Assembly: GCA_964631325.1 (NCBI GenBank)
Contig: CAZVWJ010000010.1
Coordinates: 1-64,000 of the forward strand
Direction: 5' to 3'
Length of the DNA stretch: 64,000 nucleotides
DNA from: CAZVWJ01 sp964631325
GTDB taxonomy: Bacteria; T1Sed10-126
Position 1 is the stretch's first letter. Each line of letters opens with the position of its first letter. A program made the translations under genes and the position numbers. The notes beneath the pieces were generated by a model. The model had not been told where the DNA came from, searched no databases, and saw only the letters and a list, made by a program, of their open reading frames with translations. Below, one piece after another: positions 53,721-62,470 of the stretch.

Positions 53721-53856
53721 AACAGCGAATTGCGCTCCCTGCTTGACGGATTTTTAGATTTTCAAGACTCAGGATGAGTCGTTTTTGAAAATGTAACCCT
53801 CAGAACAGCCCGGAGGGCTGTGAGAATGAGTTACACAGGGAGTATGATTCGCTGTT
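53721..53856 (-). repeat. Family A structured repeat, copy 6 (minus orientation)
   Basis: P1 pairs AACAGCGAATTGCGCTCCCTG (split by mismatches) with CAGGGAG and GATTCGCTGTT. Read on the minus strand, P2 is ACAGCC/GGGCTGT and P3 is TACATTTTCAAAAACG with TTGAAAATC. The junction strands read CATTCTC, TCTGAGG and AAATCC. It ends just before the transporter gene. Confidence 0.78.
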
Positions 53857-53899
53857 TCCGGGGAGGATGTCAAACAAGGACAAACGGAGATTGAATACA

Positions 53900-54688
53900 A
53901 TGAAAAAAACTACTTTCTACGTTGCTGGAATGGACTGTTCAGCCGAGGAACAATTGGTCAGGATGAAGTTGGAAGAACTGTCAGCGGTTCACCAGCTTCA
54001 GTTCGATCTTTCCGCCCGCTTGCTTGGGGTCTATCATACCGGTGAAATTGAGCCTGTTCGGGCTGAACTAGCGGAGCTGGAACTGGGTGCTGAAATCCGC
54101 AACACTACAGAAGCTGAATTGCCCGCCGAAACCGGGGTGAGCCAGCGCCGGGTTCTCTGGTGGGTCCTGGGGATAAATCTTTCCTTTTTTGTAATTGAAT
54201 TATTTTCCGGCTGGTTTGCCTGGTCCATGGGGCTGGTCGCCGATTCCCTCGATATGCTCGCCGACTCTATCGTCTACGGGTTAAGCTTGTTTGCCGTTGG
54301 CGGTGCTGTCGCCCGCAAACAAAAAGTAGCTTGGCTCAGCGGTTATTTCCAGGCCGGTCTTGCCGTTGTCGGTTTTTCGGAGGTGGTCCGCCGATTTTTA
54401 ACTCCGGGCGGGGTCCCCCTCTTTACGTGGATGATCGTTGTTTCCCTGTTTGCCCTGGCCGGCAATCTCGTCTCCCTCTGGCTGATTTCTCGCACCCGCA
54501 CCGAGGAAGCTCATATGCGGGCCAGCGCCATCTTTACCTCCAATGATATTGTCGCCAACGGCGGCGTAATTCTGGCCGGCCTGCTGGTTTATTATCTGAA
54601 CAGCAAGTGGCCGGATTTGCTGATCGGGACGGTCGTGTTTGCCTTTGTCCTCCGGGGCGCAATAAAAATTTTAAAACTCTCCGATTAA
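53900..54688 (+). CDS. Cation diffusion facilitator-like transporter with N-terminal HMA domain
   Basis: The start at ATG 53900 (CGGAG upstream) gives an HMA-like domain of about 65 residues with the metal motif GMDCSAEE (about residue 9-16). Four to five membrane helices follow. The second-helix site DSLDMLADSIVYG (about 115) matches CDF proteins, but the fifth-helix HxxxD site reads SNDIVAN. The overall shape fits a reduced CDF transporter of the 'cation transporter' group. The metal is unknown. An upstream ATG at 53867 has its GGAGG directly attached and is less likely. Confidence 0.78.
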   Translation: MKKTTFYVAGMDCSAEEQLVRMKLEELSAVHQLQFDLSARLLGVYHTGEIEPVRAELAELELGAEIRNTTEAELPAETGVSQRRVLWWVLGINLSFFVIELFSGWFAWSMGLVADSLDMLADSIVYGLSLFAVGGAVARKQKVAWLSGYFQAGLAVVGFSEVVRRFLTPGGVPLFTWMIVVSLFALAGNLVSLWLISRTRTEEAHMRASAIFTSNDIVANGGVILAGLLVYYLNSKWPDLLIGTVVFAFVLRGAIKILKLSD

Positions 54689-54721
54689 CTGCTCACCTGC
54701 AAATAATTCTCTTTGGAAAGC

Positions 54722-54767
54722 ACGTTCCCTCGATAAAGGGACGTAGAAGACGGGGGACTTCCCCCGG
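54722..54767 (+). repeat. Two adjacent hairpins after the transporter gene
   Basis: ACGTTCCCT pairs with AGGGACGT (54722-54744), and GGGGGA with TCCCCC (54752-54765). Neither is followed by a run of T, so termination is uncertain. Confidence 0.45.
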
Positions 54768-54860
54768 GTATTGTTTAATCGATCGCTTACTAATCCATGT
54801 TATTATTAAAAAGTCATAATACCTAAACAAAATATTACTACAACAAATGAAAAACAAAAC

Positions 54861-54890
54861 TTGACAGAAGTCACACTTACGTAATATACT
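54861..54890 (+). promoter_or_regulatory. Promoter of the HTH-MntA/HepT operon
   Basis: TTGACA at 54861 and TATACT at 54885 are spaced by 18 bases. A TTACGTAA palindrome overlaps the spacer (54878-54885) and could be an operator for the HTH domain of the first gene. Confidence 0.5.
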
Positions 54891-54932
54891 AATAATAACA
54901 ACTTAAATTAGTTTCACAGAGAGGTTTAGCCA

Positions 54933-55871
54933 ATGCCCAATTTACTTTCTCCGCGCGAGGGACGAACCCAGCTCCAGACGCTCTCGGGGGTTGTCTATTA
55001 CGAATCTCAATCCGACGGTCCGGGTCGTGTGACGGACCTGTCCGAGGTTCTGCCGCTGAGTAAGGGGGCAGTATCGAATAATACCAAAAAATTATTGGAG
55101 CAGGACCTTATTGTCGAAACGGACAAACGCTTTACCCTCAATGACGACAAGCTTCTTGAACTATACCGGGAGCACTTAGAGCAGTATTTGGTCCGCGAAG
55201 CTAAATCTGACCTCTTTTCCGAGGAAATCCGGAGAAAGAACAAGGCGCGGACACGGACCAAGAAGAAGCTCGAGCAGTGGCTTGAACATCGGGCGATCCG
55301 GGAAATGCTTCGAGAGATCCTGGTGCAATCGCTGTTGACCGTTCGCGAGCAATCCTGGCTGCAGACTCTCCGCGAAGTATTTTTATATGCTGATCGACTT
55401 GTCCGGAAAACTCACGAAGAAATAGAGGAGGAAATGTGGGAGGGCAAACAAAAAGGCTCGGGGGGAGATGTCCGTGAGGCCTTTGATCATTTGGCTCAGT
55501 GCATAGATTGGGGCACAAGCCGGCTCGATCCCGTGTTTGAAAGGCTGGCTGAGGGAACTCCCGTTTTTGAAGATGGAGAATTACGAAGTGAAATTAAGCA
55601 AAAACTGGAAACCTTCTGCGAGGCGAATGGGATTCGAAAGTTGACCCTGTTCGGATCAGCTGGCGGTGACGAGTTTAGCCCGATTAGTGATATTGATATT
55701 GCGGTTGAATTTCAACCCGGTGAAACGCCCGGGCTTGATTTTTTCGGTCTGGAGCGGGAGTTAGAGGATATTTTTCAGCGAAAGGTAGATCTGGTGACCG
55801 AGGATTCGATGAGTGACAGGTTCCGTTCAAGAGCCCTGGAGGACGTTGAGGTCCTTTATGAAGCGGCGTGA
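54933..55871 (+). CDS. HTH-nucleotidyltransferase (MntA-type) fusion protein
   Basis: The protein combines an N-terminal winged-helix DNA-binding domain (about residues 18-70, with SKGAVSNNTKKLLEQDLIV) and a C-terminal MNT-type nucleotidyltransferase (about 215-310). The catalytic motif reads LTLFGSAGG near 238 and SDIDIAVEF near 251, giving GSx(n)SDxD. MntA antitoxins neutralise HepT by adding AMP to a Tyr. The middle section (about 75-210) is helical and charged. The fused HTH suggests that the antitoxin also regulates the operon. The gene overlaps the HepT frame by 14 bases. Confidence 0.85.
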   Translation: MPNLLSPREGRTQLQTLSGVVYYESQSDGPGRVTDLSEVLPLSKGAVSNNTKKLLEQDLIVETDKRFTLNDDKLLELYREHLEQYLVREAKSDLFSEEIRRKNKARTRTKKKLEQWLEHRAIREMLREILVQSLLTVREQSWLQTLREVFLYADRLVRKTHEEIEEEMWEGKQKGSGGDVREAFDHLAQCIDWGTSRLDPVFERLAEGTPVFEDGELRSEIKQKLETFCEANGIRKLTLFGSAGGDEFSPISDIDIAVEFQPGETPGLDFFGLERELEDIFQRKVDLVTEDSMSDRFRSRALEDVEVLYEAA

Positions 55872-56196
55872 CCGAGAATATTTGGGAGATATACGGGAAA
55901 CAAGCGAAGAAATTCTTGAACTGACCGAAGTTCGATCTCGTGAGGAATTAGAATCGGAGTTAATGTTTCGAAGAAGCCTGGAACGGTGTTTTGGAATCAT
56001 CGGAGAAGCGGCTAACGGACTGACGGATGATTTCAAAGACCGTCACTCGGACATTCCCTGGCAGAAAATTATCAGTATGAGGAATCACTTAATTCATGCT
56101 TATAAAGATGTGGATTACGACATCTTGTGGGATGCCTCGAAAAATAACATTCCGGAATTGCTTGAGTTTCTGGATCAAATCTTGGAGGACAAATAA
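55858..56196 (+). CDS. hepT: HepT-like toxin (DUF86, HEPN)
   Basis: HepT is an RNase-like HEPN toxin paired with MntA. The catalytic RNHLIHAY motif (R-x4-H-x-Y) lies near residue 76. The ATG at 55858 overlaps the preceding gene; an upstream frame to 55813 is spurious. At about 112 residues it is normal. It is followed directly by hsdM without a gap, so the toxin-antitoxin pair and the methylase share a transcript. Confidence 0.9.
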   Translation: MKRRDREYLGDIRETSEEILELTEVRSREELESELMFRRSLERCFGIIGEAANGLTDDFKDRHSDIPWQKIISMRNHLIHAYKDVDYDILWDASKNNIPELLEFLDQILEDK

Positions 56197-57681
56197 ATGT
56201 CTGAACTAACTCTCGACGAACTTGATAGCCATCTTTTTGAGTGTCAGAATATTATTCGGGACGCGATTGATCCGACGGATTACAAGGACTATATTCTTCC
56301 GTTGGTTTTCTTTAAGACGATCAATGATACTTATCAGGACGAGTATGAGGAGTTGCTTGAGGAGTACGAGGACGAGGATATTGCTCGGGACGAGGCGTTT
56401 CACAAGTTTACGATACCCGAGGGTTATACCTGGGAGGAGTTGACTGAGAAGAGCGAACGAATCGACGAGTTTATAAACGAGTGTTTCAATGCGGTCGAGG
56501 AAGCGAACCCGGCCGAGTTAAAAGGTGTGTTCCGGGCTGACTACATGGATGCTGATGCGCTCGACGATCAGCGTCTCCGCAAGCTTATCCAGCACCTGGA
56601 TACGCAGAATTTAAGCGTTAAAAGAGTTCCGCCCGATCTTCTCGGCGAAGCATATATGGATCTCGTCGGCCATTTCGCCACCGAGGAAGGTAAGTCCGGC
56701 GGCCAGTTCTTTACGCCACCCCACATTATCCAGTTGATGGTTCGCTTACTGGAACCATTCGAGAAGGGCGACGAAATTCACGATCCGACTTGTGGTTCTG
56801 GTGGCATGCTCATTGAGGTCGCTAAGTGGTTCCGAGACGAACAGGAGGAAGATCCCACTAAGCTGCGACTGACCGGCCAGGAAATTAATCCGGACATTGC
56901 GGCTATCGCTCGTATGAATATCTACATCCAGGATCTTAACGGTGAAATTGCTCGCGAGGATTCCCTTTCGAATCCTCAGTTTAAAGAAGACGGTGAACTC
57001 GAAAAATTCGATTATGTCCTGGCTAATTTCCCCTTCAGCTATGATTGGGACAAAGAGGGCCTCCAGGACGATAAATACAATCGCTTTCACTGGTCGGACA
57101 AACTTCCCCGGGCCGACCGTGGCGACTACGCCTTCATCCTCCATATGGTCGAGCAGTTGAAAGCCGATGGTCAGCTCGCCGTGGTTGTTCCTCACGGGGT
57201 GCTGTTCCGTTCAAACGAACAGAAGTTTCGTGAACCGCTCTTAGAAGCGGATCTTGTGGAGGCAGTGATTGGCCTACCGGAAAATTTATTCCAGAACAAT
57301 TCCATACCCTGTGCCATTCTTGTGATGAACAAAGATAAGCCTACAGAACGTAAAGACCAGGTTCTTTTCGTGCACGCGGACGACGAAGACTTTTACCGCG
57401 AACTCAGCAACCAGAACGAATTGACCGCCGCCGGCGTCGACCACATTGTCGAGAATTTCAACGATTGGGAGACCGAAGAACGAGTCAGCCGGGGCGTTGA
57501 ACTTGAGGAAATTGCTGAGAATGATTACAACCTGAACATTGCCCTCTACGTGGACACCACCGAACCGGAAGAGGATATAAATGTAGCCGAGGAGTACGAA
57601 AAACTGAAAGGACTTCAGTCTGAGCGAGAAGAAATTGAAGAACGCCTGGATAGTTACGTGAAGGAACTGGAATATAAATAA
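56197..57681 (+). CDS. hsdM: Type I restriction-modification DNA methyltransferase subunit (HsdM)
   Basis: HsdM methylates adenine at sites chosen by HsdS. The helical N-terminal domain (about 1-135) precedes the N6-methylase core. Motif I is HDPTCGSGGMLIEVAKW (about 194) and the catalytic motif reads LANFPFSYDW (about 277), a known variant of NPPF. FFTPPHIIQLMVRLL (about 170) is the usual pre-motif. At 494 residues it is full length. It starts one base after hepT. hsdS and hsdR are encoded 3.4 and 5.2 kb away, beyond an AT-rich insert. Confidence 0.95.
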   Translation: MSELTLDELDSHLFECQNIIRDAIDPTDYKDYILPLVFFKTINDTYQDEYEELLEEYEDEDIARDEAFHKFTIPEGYTWEELTEKSERIDEFINECFNAVEEANPAELKGVFRADYMDADALDDQRLRKLIQHLDTQNLSVKRVPPDLLGEAYMDLVGHFATEEGKSGGQFFTPPHIIQLMVRLLEPFEKGDEIHDPTCGSGGMLIEVAKWFRDEQEEDPTKLRLTGQEINPDIAAIARMNIYIQDLNGEIAREDSLSNPQFKEDGELEKFDYVLANFPFSYDWDKEGLQDDKYNRFHWSDKLPRADRGDYAFILHMVEQLKADGQLAVVVPHGVLFRSNEQKFREPLLEADLVEAVIGLPENLFQNNSIPCAILVMNKDKPTERKDQVLFVHADDEDFYRELSNQNELTAAGVDHIVENFNDWETEERVSRGVELEEIAENDYNLNIALYVDTTEPEEDINVAEEYEKLKGLQSEREEIEERLDSYVKELEYK

Positions 57682-58001
57682 CTCAAACATAAATAAGATA
57701 GTTATACTTGAGTAAATATGTAGCCTTTATAATCCTGATAGCGGTTTTCTTAAATATAGTTGATTAAATTTAAATTACTCAACTAAGATTATCTTATTCG
57801 TGTTTGAGTAAAAAATCCGGTTTAAATAAGGTTTTACATTCTCTGCCGCTTGTGGGAGAGAATCAAGGGGAGGGGGATTTGATGTTAAAATTAGTAATAC
57901 ATGGTTATTTGGGTCATTTGATGAGCACTGTTTTTAAGGGAATAGTGAAATTTTTAGTAGAATCATCTGCTGAATAGATATTAGAAAAAAGGAACTTATT
58001 A
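57682..58001. other. AT-rich gap with an inverted repeat, left edge of the cassette
   Basis: ACTCAAACATAAATAAGATA (about 57681) and TATCTTATTCGTGTTTGAGT (about 57791) form an imperfect inverted repeat of about 34 bases. Each arm is also a partial palindrome (ACTCAA...TTGAGT). No gene is seen. The strong AT bias begins here and continues to about 62660. Confidence 0.55.
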
Positions 58002-58430
58002 ATGAAGATATATATTGAACATAGTGCTTTAAATTCTGAAATTAAGAAGTTAGAAAAAGCGGGAAAAATTAAACTTTGTCACAATCCATATGATCTGGAT
58101 TCTAAAAGTAAAAAGTTGCCCAACCGTGCAGAATTTTCAGAGGCTATGTTATGTGACTTGAATATGCCGATGTCGGAATGGCCGGAGTTGAAAAAGCATA
58201 AAGGTTCTGAACACTTTGAAACAATTTTAGATTTAATTGGGAAAGAAAATCGCAAAGATGCTCTACATATTGATTCAGCATACAAGACCAATTGCTCGGC
58301 AATGATAACAAGGGATAGCGATATTATGGACAAAGCCGAAAAATTAACTGAACTGCTTGGAATCCAGTTTTTTCATGCGGATGATGATTCTACAGAATTC
58401 ATTGAGTTTGTGAAAGAAAAGGAGTTATAA
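58002..58430 (+). CDS. PIN-like domain protein
   Basis: The 142-residue protein has the C-terminal PIN pattern DALHIDSAYKTNCSAMITRDSDIMDKAEKL (about residues 86-115), with conserved acidic positions. An N-terminal Glu/Asp near YIEHSA could be the first acidic residue. PIN proteins are metal-dependent RNases, often toxins. There is no clear antitoxin beside it. It is AT-rich and stands at the start of the inserted cassette, two bases before the TcmP frame. Confidence 0.6.
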   Translation: MKIYIEHSALNSEIKKLEKAGKIKLCHNPYDLDSKSKKLPNRAEFSEAMLCDLNMPMSEWPELKKHKGSEHFETILDLIGKENRKDALHIDSAYKTNCSAMITRDSDIMDKAEKLTELLGIQFFHADDDSTEFIEFVKEKEL

Positions 58431-58432
58431 CC

Positions 58433-59299
58433 ATAAATTTAGACAAAATTGGTCCCTGGTCAAAAATAAAACATGAAATTATTCAAGAATATGCGTCAGC
58501 TTATACCAAGATAATGAGAAAGAAGGATTGGTGTAAGGGATTTCATTATATTGATGCGTTTTCTGGGCCTGGCATTGCCTTAGATCGAGAAACAGAGGAA
58601 CCGGTTCCCGGTTCTCCTCTTAGAGCTTTGGATTTAGAATACAAATTTTCTGGTTATCATTTTATTGACTTGGATGAAGATAAATTAGAGTTATTGAAGG
58701 AAATAGTGAGTAATGAATATCCAGAATTATTAGGGTGTTGTAATTTTTATCAAGGTGATTGTAACCAGATTTTGAAGTTTGAAATTTGTCCGCAGTTTTC
58801 CTATGGAAGTTTCAAAAGAGCTTTAGTCATATTGGACCCATACAATATTGGTGTTGAATGGGAAACTCTTGAAAAGATTGGAGAAACAGGAATTGGTCCA
58901 AAATCAGACAAAGGCAATATGGAGATTTTCTATAACTTTATGATTTCTGATGCAAATAGAAATGTACTTTGGGAATCTACTTCGGAAGGGAAAAATGAAG
59001 AAATGAGACAGAATTTTGATCAATGCATGCCCGATAACTCTTGGAAGGATGTAATGTATGAATCAAATCCGGGATTGTTTGGGGAAGAATTGGAACAAAA
59101 AATTGCAGGTAATCGTGAATTCGTTCAGTGGTATAGAGCGAAGATGAAGCAACTATTTAAATTTGTGCCCGAACCCTCATTGATGTGTAATACAATAGGT
59201 GCTGAATTATATTATCTTTTTTTCGCTGCTCATCAGCCTGTAGCTAAAAAAATTGTTGGGCAAGTTTTCAATAAGTATCGTCGCTTGGAATTGGGATGA
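58433..59299 (+). CDS. tcmP: Three-Cys-motif partner protein TcmP, with an ATA start
   Basis: The TcmP family has a Rossmann-like domain. Conserved pieces are the N-terminal IGPWSKIKHEIIQEYASAYT, then HYIDAFSGPGIA (about 40-51) and LVILDPYNIGVEWETL (about 140). The conserved N-terminal helix lies upstream of the first ATG at 58514, and the frame is open to 58406 without ATG, GTG or TTG. An ATA at 58433 follows AAAGGAG by eight bases and gives the family length (288 residues). TcmP is normally encoded next to the DUF5131 protein, as here; the pair's function is not established. Confidence 0.85.
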   Translation: MNLDKIGPWSKIKHEIIQEYASAYTKIMRKKDWCKGFHYIDAFSGPGIALDRETEEPVPGSPLRALDLEYKFSGYHFIDLDEDKLELLKEIVSNEYPELLGCCNFYQGDCNQILKFEICPQFSYGSFKRALVILDPYNIGVEWETLEKIGETGIGPKSDKGNMEIFYNFMISDANRNVLWESTSEGKNEEMRQNFDQCMPDNSWKDVMYESNPGLFGEELEQKIAGNREFVQWYRAKMKQLFKFVPEPSLMCNTIGAELYYLFFAAHQPVAKKIVGQVFNKYRRLELG

Positions 59300-59305
59300 A
59301 TTAAT

Positions 59306-60079
59306 ATGTCAGAAATTGAATGGACAGATCAAACTTGGAATCCAATCACTGGATGCTCTAAGATCTCACCAGGTTGTGAAAATTGTTATGCAGAGCGTTT
59401 TGCCAATCGTTTAAAATCGATGCTTGACTCTGGAAACCAGTATAAAAATTCAGTCGATTCCAATGGTCACTGGACGGGTGAAATCACTTGTGTGGAATCC
59501 TCCCTTAAAAAACCATTTCACTGGCAAAAACCCAGGCGGGTTTTTGTAAACAGTATGTCGGATATGTTTCACCCTCAGGTCCCGTTGGATTTTATTAAGA
59601 AAATTTTTGAGGTTATGAATAAATGCGACCAACATCTTTTTCAAGTTCTTACTAAAAGAGCGAAACGTATGGCGAAATTATCTACAGAATTTGAATGGAC
59701 CAAACAAATTTGGGCTGGTGTTAGCATTGAAAACAATGATTTTATTGAACGGATTGATAAATTGCGCGAAGTTCCTTCAAAAATCAAGTTCATATCTTTT
59801 GAACCTTTGCTCGGTCCGGTAAAAGATTTGAATATAGAAGGTATAGATTGGGTAATCGTCGGTGGCGAAAGCGGAAACGGAGCTCGGCCTATGGATCCGG
59901 AATGGGTTCTTGATATTTTTGAGGAGTGCCAGAAACAGAATGTGTCATTTTTCTTTAAACAATGGGGAGCATACGGCCCGGACGGTAAAAAACGCTCAAA
60001 AAAAGAAAACGGGCGTGAGTTTAAAGGCGAAGTGTGGAATGAATTTCCCATGGAACATAGAGATTTGATTTCAGCATGA
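59306..60079 (+). CDS. DUF5131 (phage Gp37/Gp68) three-Cys-motif protein
   Basis: The opening IEWTDQTWNPITGCSKISPGC-type stretch continues ENCYAE, giving the C-x7-C-x2-C three-Cys motif. Further family blocks are RVFVNSMSDMFH (about 73), QVLTKRAKRM and FISFEPLLGPV (about 168), then GGESGNGARPM. The protein looks like a distant radical SAM barrel. It lies six bases after tcmP. Phage and defence-island copies are both known; no reaction has been shown. Confidence 0.9.
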   Translation: MSEIEWTDQTWNPITGCSKISPGCENCYAERFANRLKSMLDSGNQYKNSVDSNGHWTGEITCVESSLKKPFHWQKPRRVFVNSMSDMFHPQVPLDFIKKIFEVMNKCDQHLFQVLTKRAKRMAKLSTEFEWTKQIWAGVSIENNDFIERIDKLREVPSKIKFISFEPLLGPVKDLNIEGIDWVIVGGESGNGARPMDPEWVLDIFEECQKQNVSFFFKQWGAYGPDGKKRSKKENGREFKGEVWNEFPMEHRDLISA

Positions 60080-60161
60080 ATCAGAAAACATATGATTTTC
60101 TACAATAGTTTGAGGACAATTACACTTTTGAAATATTTGACGAATTTGAAGAGGAGTGTGA

Positions 60162-61037
60162 GTGATCAGAATGAATAAAAATATTTTTAGCTTTTGGAAG
60201 TTCTTGTTTCGAACAAATATATTATTGCTCCTGATTTTGGTAACAGCCATTACCTTTCCAGTTCAATCTAGTGCTTCTTATGATATAAATACGATTTTAA
60301 TGAAATCCACTTTTAAAATCAGTGGAAAAGGTTCAACCGGAACAGCATTTATAATGGGGAAACCCGATAGTGGTAGTAAAAAGTATGACCATATATTAAT
60401 AACGGCTAACCATGTTTTATCTGATATGCGAGGTACAACTGCAATTGTCCACCTAAGAAAAAAGATAGGTGGAAAATATATAAAAATAGATTATGAAATG
60501 CCAATCCGAAAAAAGAAAACGGAACTATGGATGAAACATCCAAAAATGGATGTGGCAGTAATAAAATTCAATCTTCCATCATTTTTAAATTTCAGTTTAG
60601 CTTCTACGGAGTTATTAGCTTCAGATACTATATTTAGAAAATTTGAGATCCATCCTGGTGATGATTTGAATTGTTTGGGTTATCCTTATCTACAGGAAGC
60701 CAATCCAGCCGGTTTTCCTATCTTGCGAAGTGGGAAAATAGCATCATATCCAATTGTTCCTACCCGAAGGTATAAATCCATCCTTTATGATTTTGAAGTT
60801 TTTAAAGGTAATAGTGGTGGTCCCGTTTATTTTTCTGAATCTGGTAGAAATTATGATGGTGGTTTACATCCTGGGAAAATCCAATTTGTAGCAGGATTGG
60901 TAAGTGCTGAAGAGGTTGTTGAAGAGGAAATTGAATCATTGACTGAAATAGTAACAAAAAAACATAAATTGAGTCTTGCTTATGTTGTTCCCGGTCCTTT
61001 TATTAGAGAAACAATAAATATGCTTCCTCAGAAATAA
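60162..61037 (+). CDS. Exported or anchored trypsin-like serine protease
   Basis: A signal or anchor helix (about residues 14-38) precedes a chymotrypsin-fold domain. The catalytic His is in ITANHVLSD (about 81), the Asp in MDVAVIKF (about 130) and the Ser in KGNSGGPVYF (about 217). The length, about 291 residues, fits. It lies between the DUF5131 gene and hsdS, three bases before the latter. A protease is an unusual part of a type I locus. It may be anchored facing the outside, or cytoplasmic if the helix is not a signal. Confidence 0.82.
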   Translation: MIRMNKNIFSFWKFLFRTNILLLLILVTAITFPVQSSASYDINTILMKSTFKISGKGSTGTAFIMGKPDSGSKKYDHILITANHVLSDMRGTTAIVHLRKKIGGKYIKIDYEMPIRKKKTELWMKHPKMDVAVIKFNLPSFLNFSLASTELLASDTIFRKFEIHPGDDLNCLGYPYLQEANPAGFPILRSGKIASYPIVPTRRYKSILYDFEVFKGNSGGPVYFSESGRNYDGGLHPGKIQFVAGLVSAEEVVEEEIESLTEIVTKKHKLSLAYVVPGPFIRETINMLPQK

Positions 61038-61039
61038 TC

Positions 61040-62344
61040 ATGAAATTAAAACAAGAATTTTTACCTGAAACTTGGGATTTAAAAAAAATCAAAGATGTGT
61101 CAAACATTACAGGAGGTAGCACTCCTTCAACCAATGAATCAAAATATTGGAGTGGAGATATACCTTGGGCGACTCCCACTGATCTTACTAAATTAAATGG
61201 TAATAAAATAAAAGACACCGAATCAAAAATTACTAAAGAAGGTTTAAATTCTACTTCAACTCACATCCTGCCTGAAAATTCTCTGCTACTGACAACCCGG
61301 GCAACCATTGGAAAATGTGCGGTAAATAAAGTCCCGATGGCAACAAATCAAGGTTTCCAAAATCTAGTACCAAATGGAAATATTGACGTTTGGTATCTTT
61401 TTTATCAGATTTCAAGAATGGCTCCATATTTAGAAAGTCTTGGAGCGGGGAGTACTTTTACTGAGATTAGTAAGTCAATTTTGAAAAATATCAAAATCCC
61501 CGTCCCCCCCAAACCCGAACAGCGAAAAATTGCTTCTATTCTTTACAACGTGGACCAGGCCATCCAAAAAACCGAAGAAATCATCGAACAAACCAAACGA
61601 GTCAAAAAAGGTTTAATGCAGGATTTGTTTACGGAGGGGACTAAAAATCATTCTGAATTTAAAGAAATTTTCCTGGGGGCAATCCGGCTTGAGGTTCCTA
61701 AAGAATGGTCCAAAGTGAATTTGGAAACTATGACAAATCTAATAACAAAAGGTAAAACACCTACATCTTATGGATTCAATTACCAAGATGAAGGGGTCAA
61801 TTTTTTAAAAGTAGAAAGTATTGATGAAGATGGCACATTAGTTGAAGAGAAAGTTGCCTCAATCTGTGAAGAAAATCATGAGGAGTTTTCAAGTTCTAAA
61901 TTAGAAGAAGGGGATCTTTTATTTTCTATAGCTGGTGGTTTGGGACGTTCTACAATAGTTAAAAATGAAATTTTACCAGCAAATATAAATCAAGCCCTTG
62001 CTTTGATTAGATTTGAGGATGATGTAGATAAAAAATACGTGAGATATTTTCTGGACACTTTTATTTTTGAAAAATATTTTAGATCCATATCGACTCATAC
62101 TGCACAAACTAATTTAAGTTTGAAGCAGGTGTCAAATTTTCCGGTCCTGCTCCCAAGTGAGGATGAACAAAGAGAGATAGCTGAGAAATTGTCGTCTGTT
62201 GATCAGAAATTGAAAAATGAACAAGAGGTATTGAAAAAATATGAAATAATTAAAATAGGACTAATGCAGGATCTTTTGACCGGAGCAATACGAACAGACG
62301 ACAAAAATATCGAGGTACTCGATGAAGTTATTGAACAGGGTTGA
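61040..62344 (+). CDS. hsdS: Type I restriction-modification specificity subunit (HsdS)
   Basis: HsdS gives target recognition. Two target-recognition domains are present (about residues 5-165 and 210-375), each followed by a coiled helix of the type RKIASILYNVDQAIQKTEEI and REIAEKLSSVDQKLKNEQ. The conserved GKCAVNKVPMATNQGFQNL and the second-domain equivalent support the fold. At 434 residues it is full length. The gene is AT-rich like its cassette neighbours. Confidence 0.93.
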   Translation: MKLKQEFLPETWDLKKIKDVSNITGGSTPSTNESKYWSGDIPWATPTDLTKLNGNKIKDTESKITKEGLNSTSTHILPENSLLLTTRATIGKCAVNKVPMATNQGFQNLVPNGNIDVWYLFYQISRMAPYLESLGAGSTFTEISKSILKNIKIPVPPKPEQRKIASILYNVDQAIQKTEEIIEQTKRVKKGLMQDLFTEGTKNHSEFKEIFLGAIRLEVPKEWSKVNLETMTNLITKGKTPTSYGFNYQDEGVNFLKVESIDEDGTLVEEKVASICEENHEEFSSSKLEEGDLLFSIAGGLGRSTIVKNEILPANINQALALIRFEDDVDKKYVRYFLDTFIFEKYFRSISTHTAQTNLSLKQVSNFPVLLPSEDEQREIAEKLSSVDQKLKNEQEVLKKYEIIKIGLMQDLLTGAIRTDDKNIEVLDEVIEQG

Positions 62345-62470
62345 TGATTCAGTTTTGGCCCATTTGGCTTGAGTTATAACCTTGGTTCAGTGAAGTGGCA
62401 TGGAGTGAAATCAGGGTAAACTTTAGAAATGTTTCTTATTCTTTTTTGTGTAAGAATACGATAAAGTTTA

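Noticed and set aside
57682..58001. Possible CRISPR array
   Set aside because: The inverted arms occur once each, with no regular direct repeats or spacers.
58514..59299. TcmP starting at ATG 58514
   Set aside because: This start would remove the conserved N-terminal helix, which is encoded directly upstream in the same frame.
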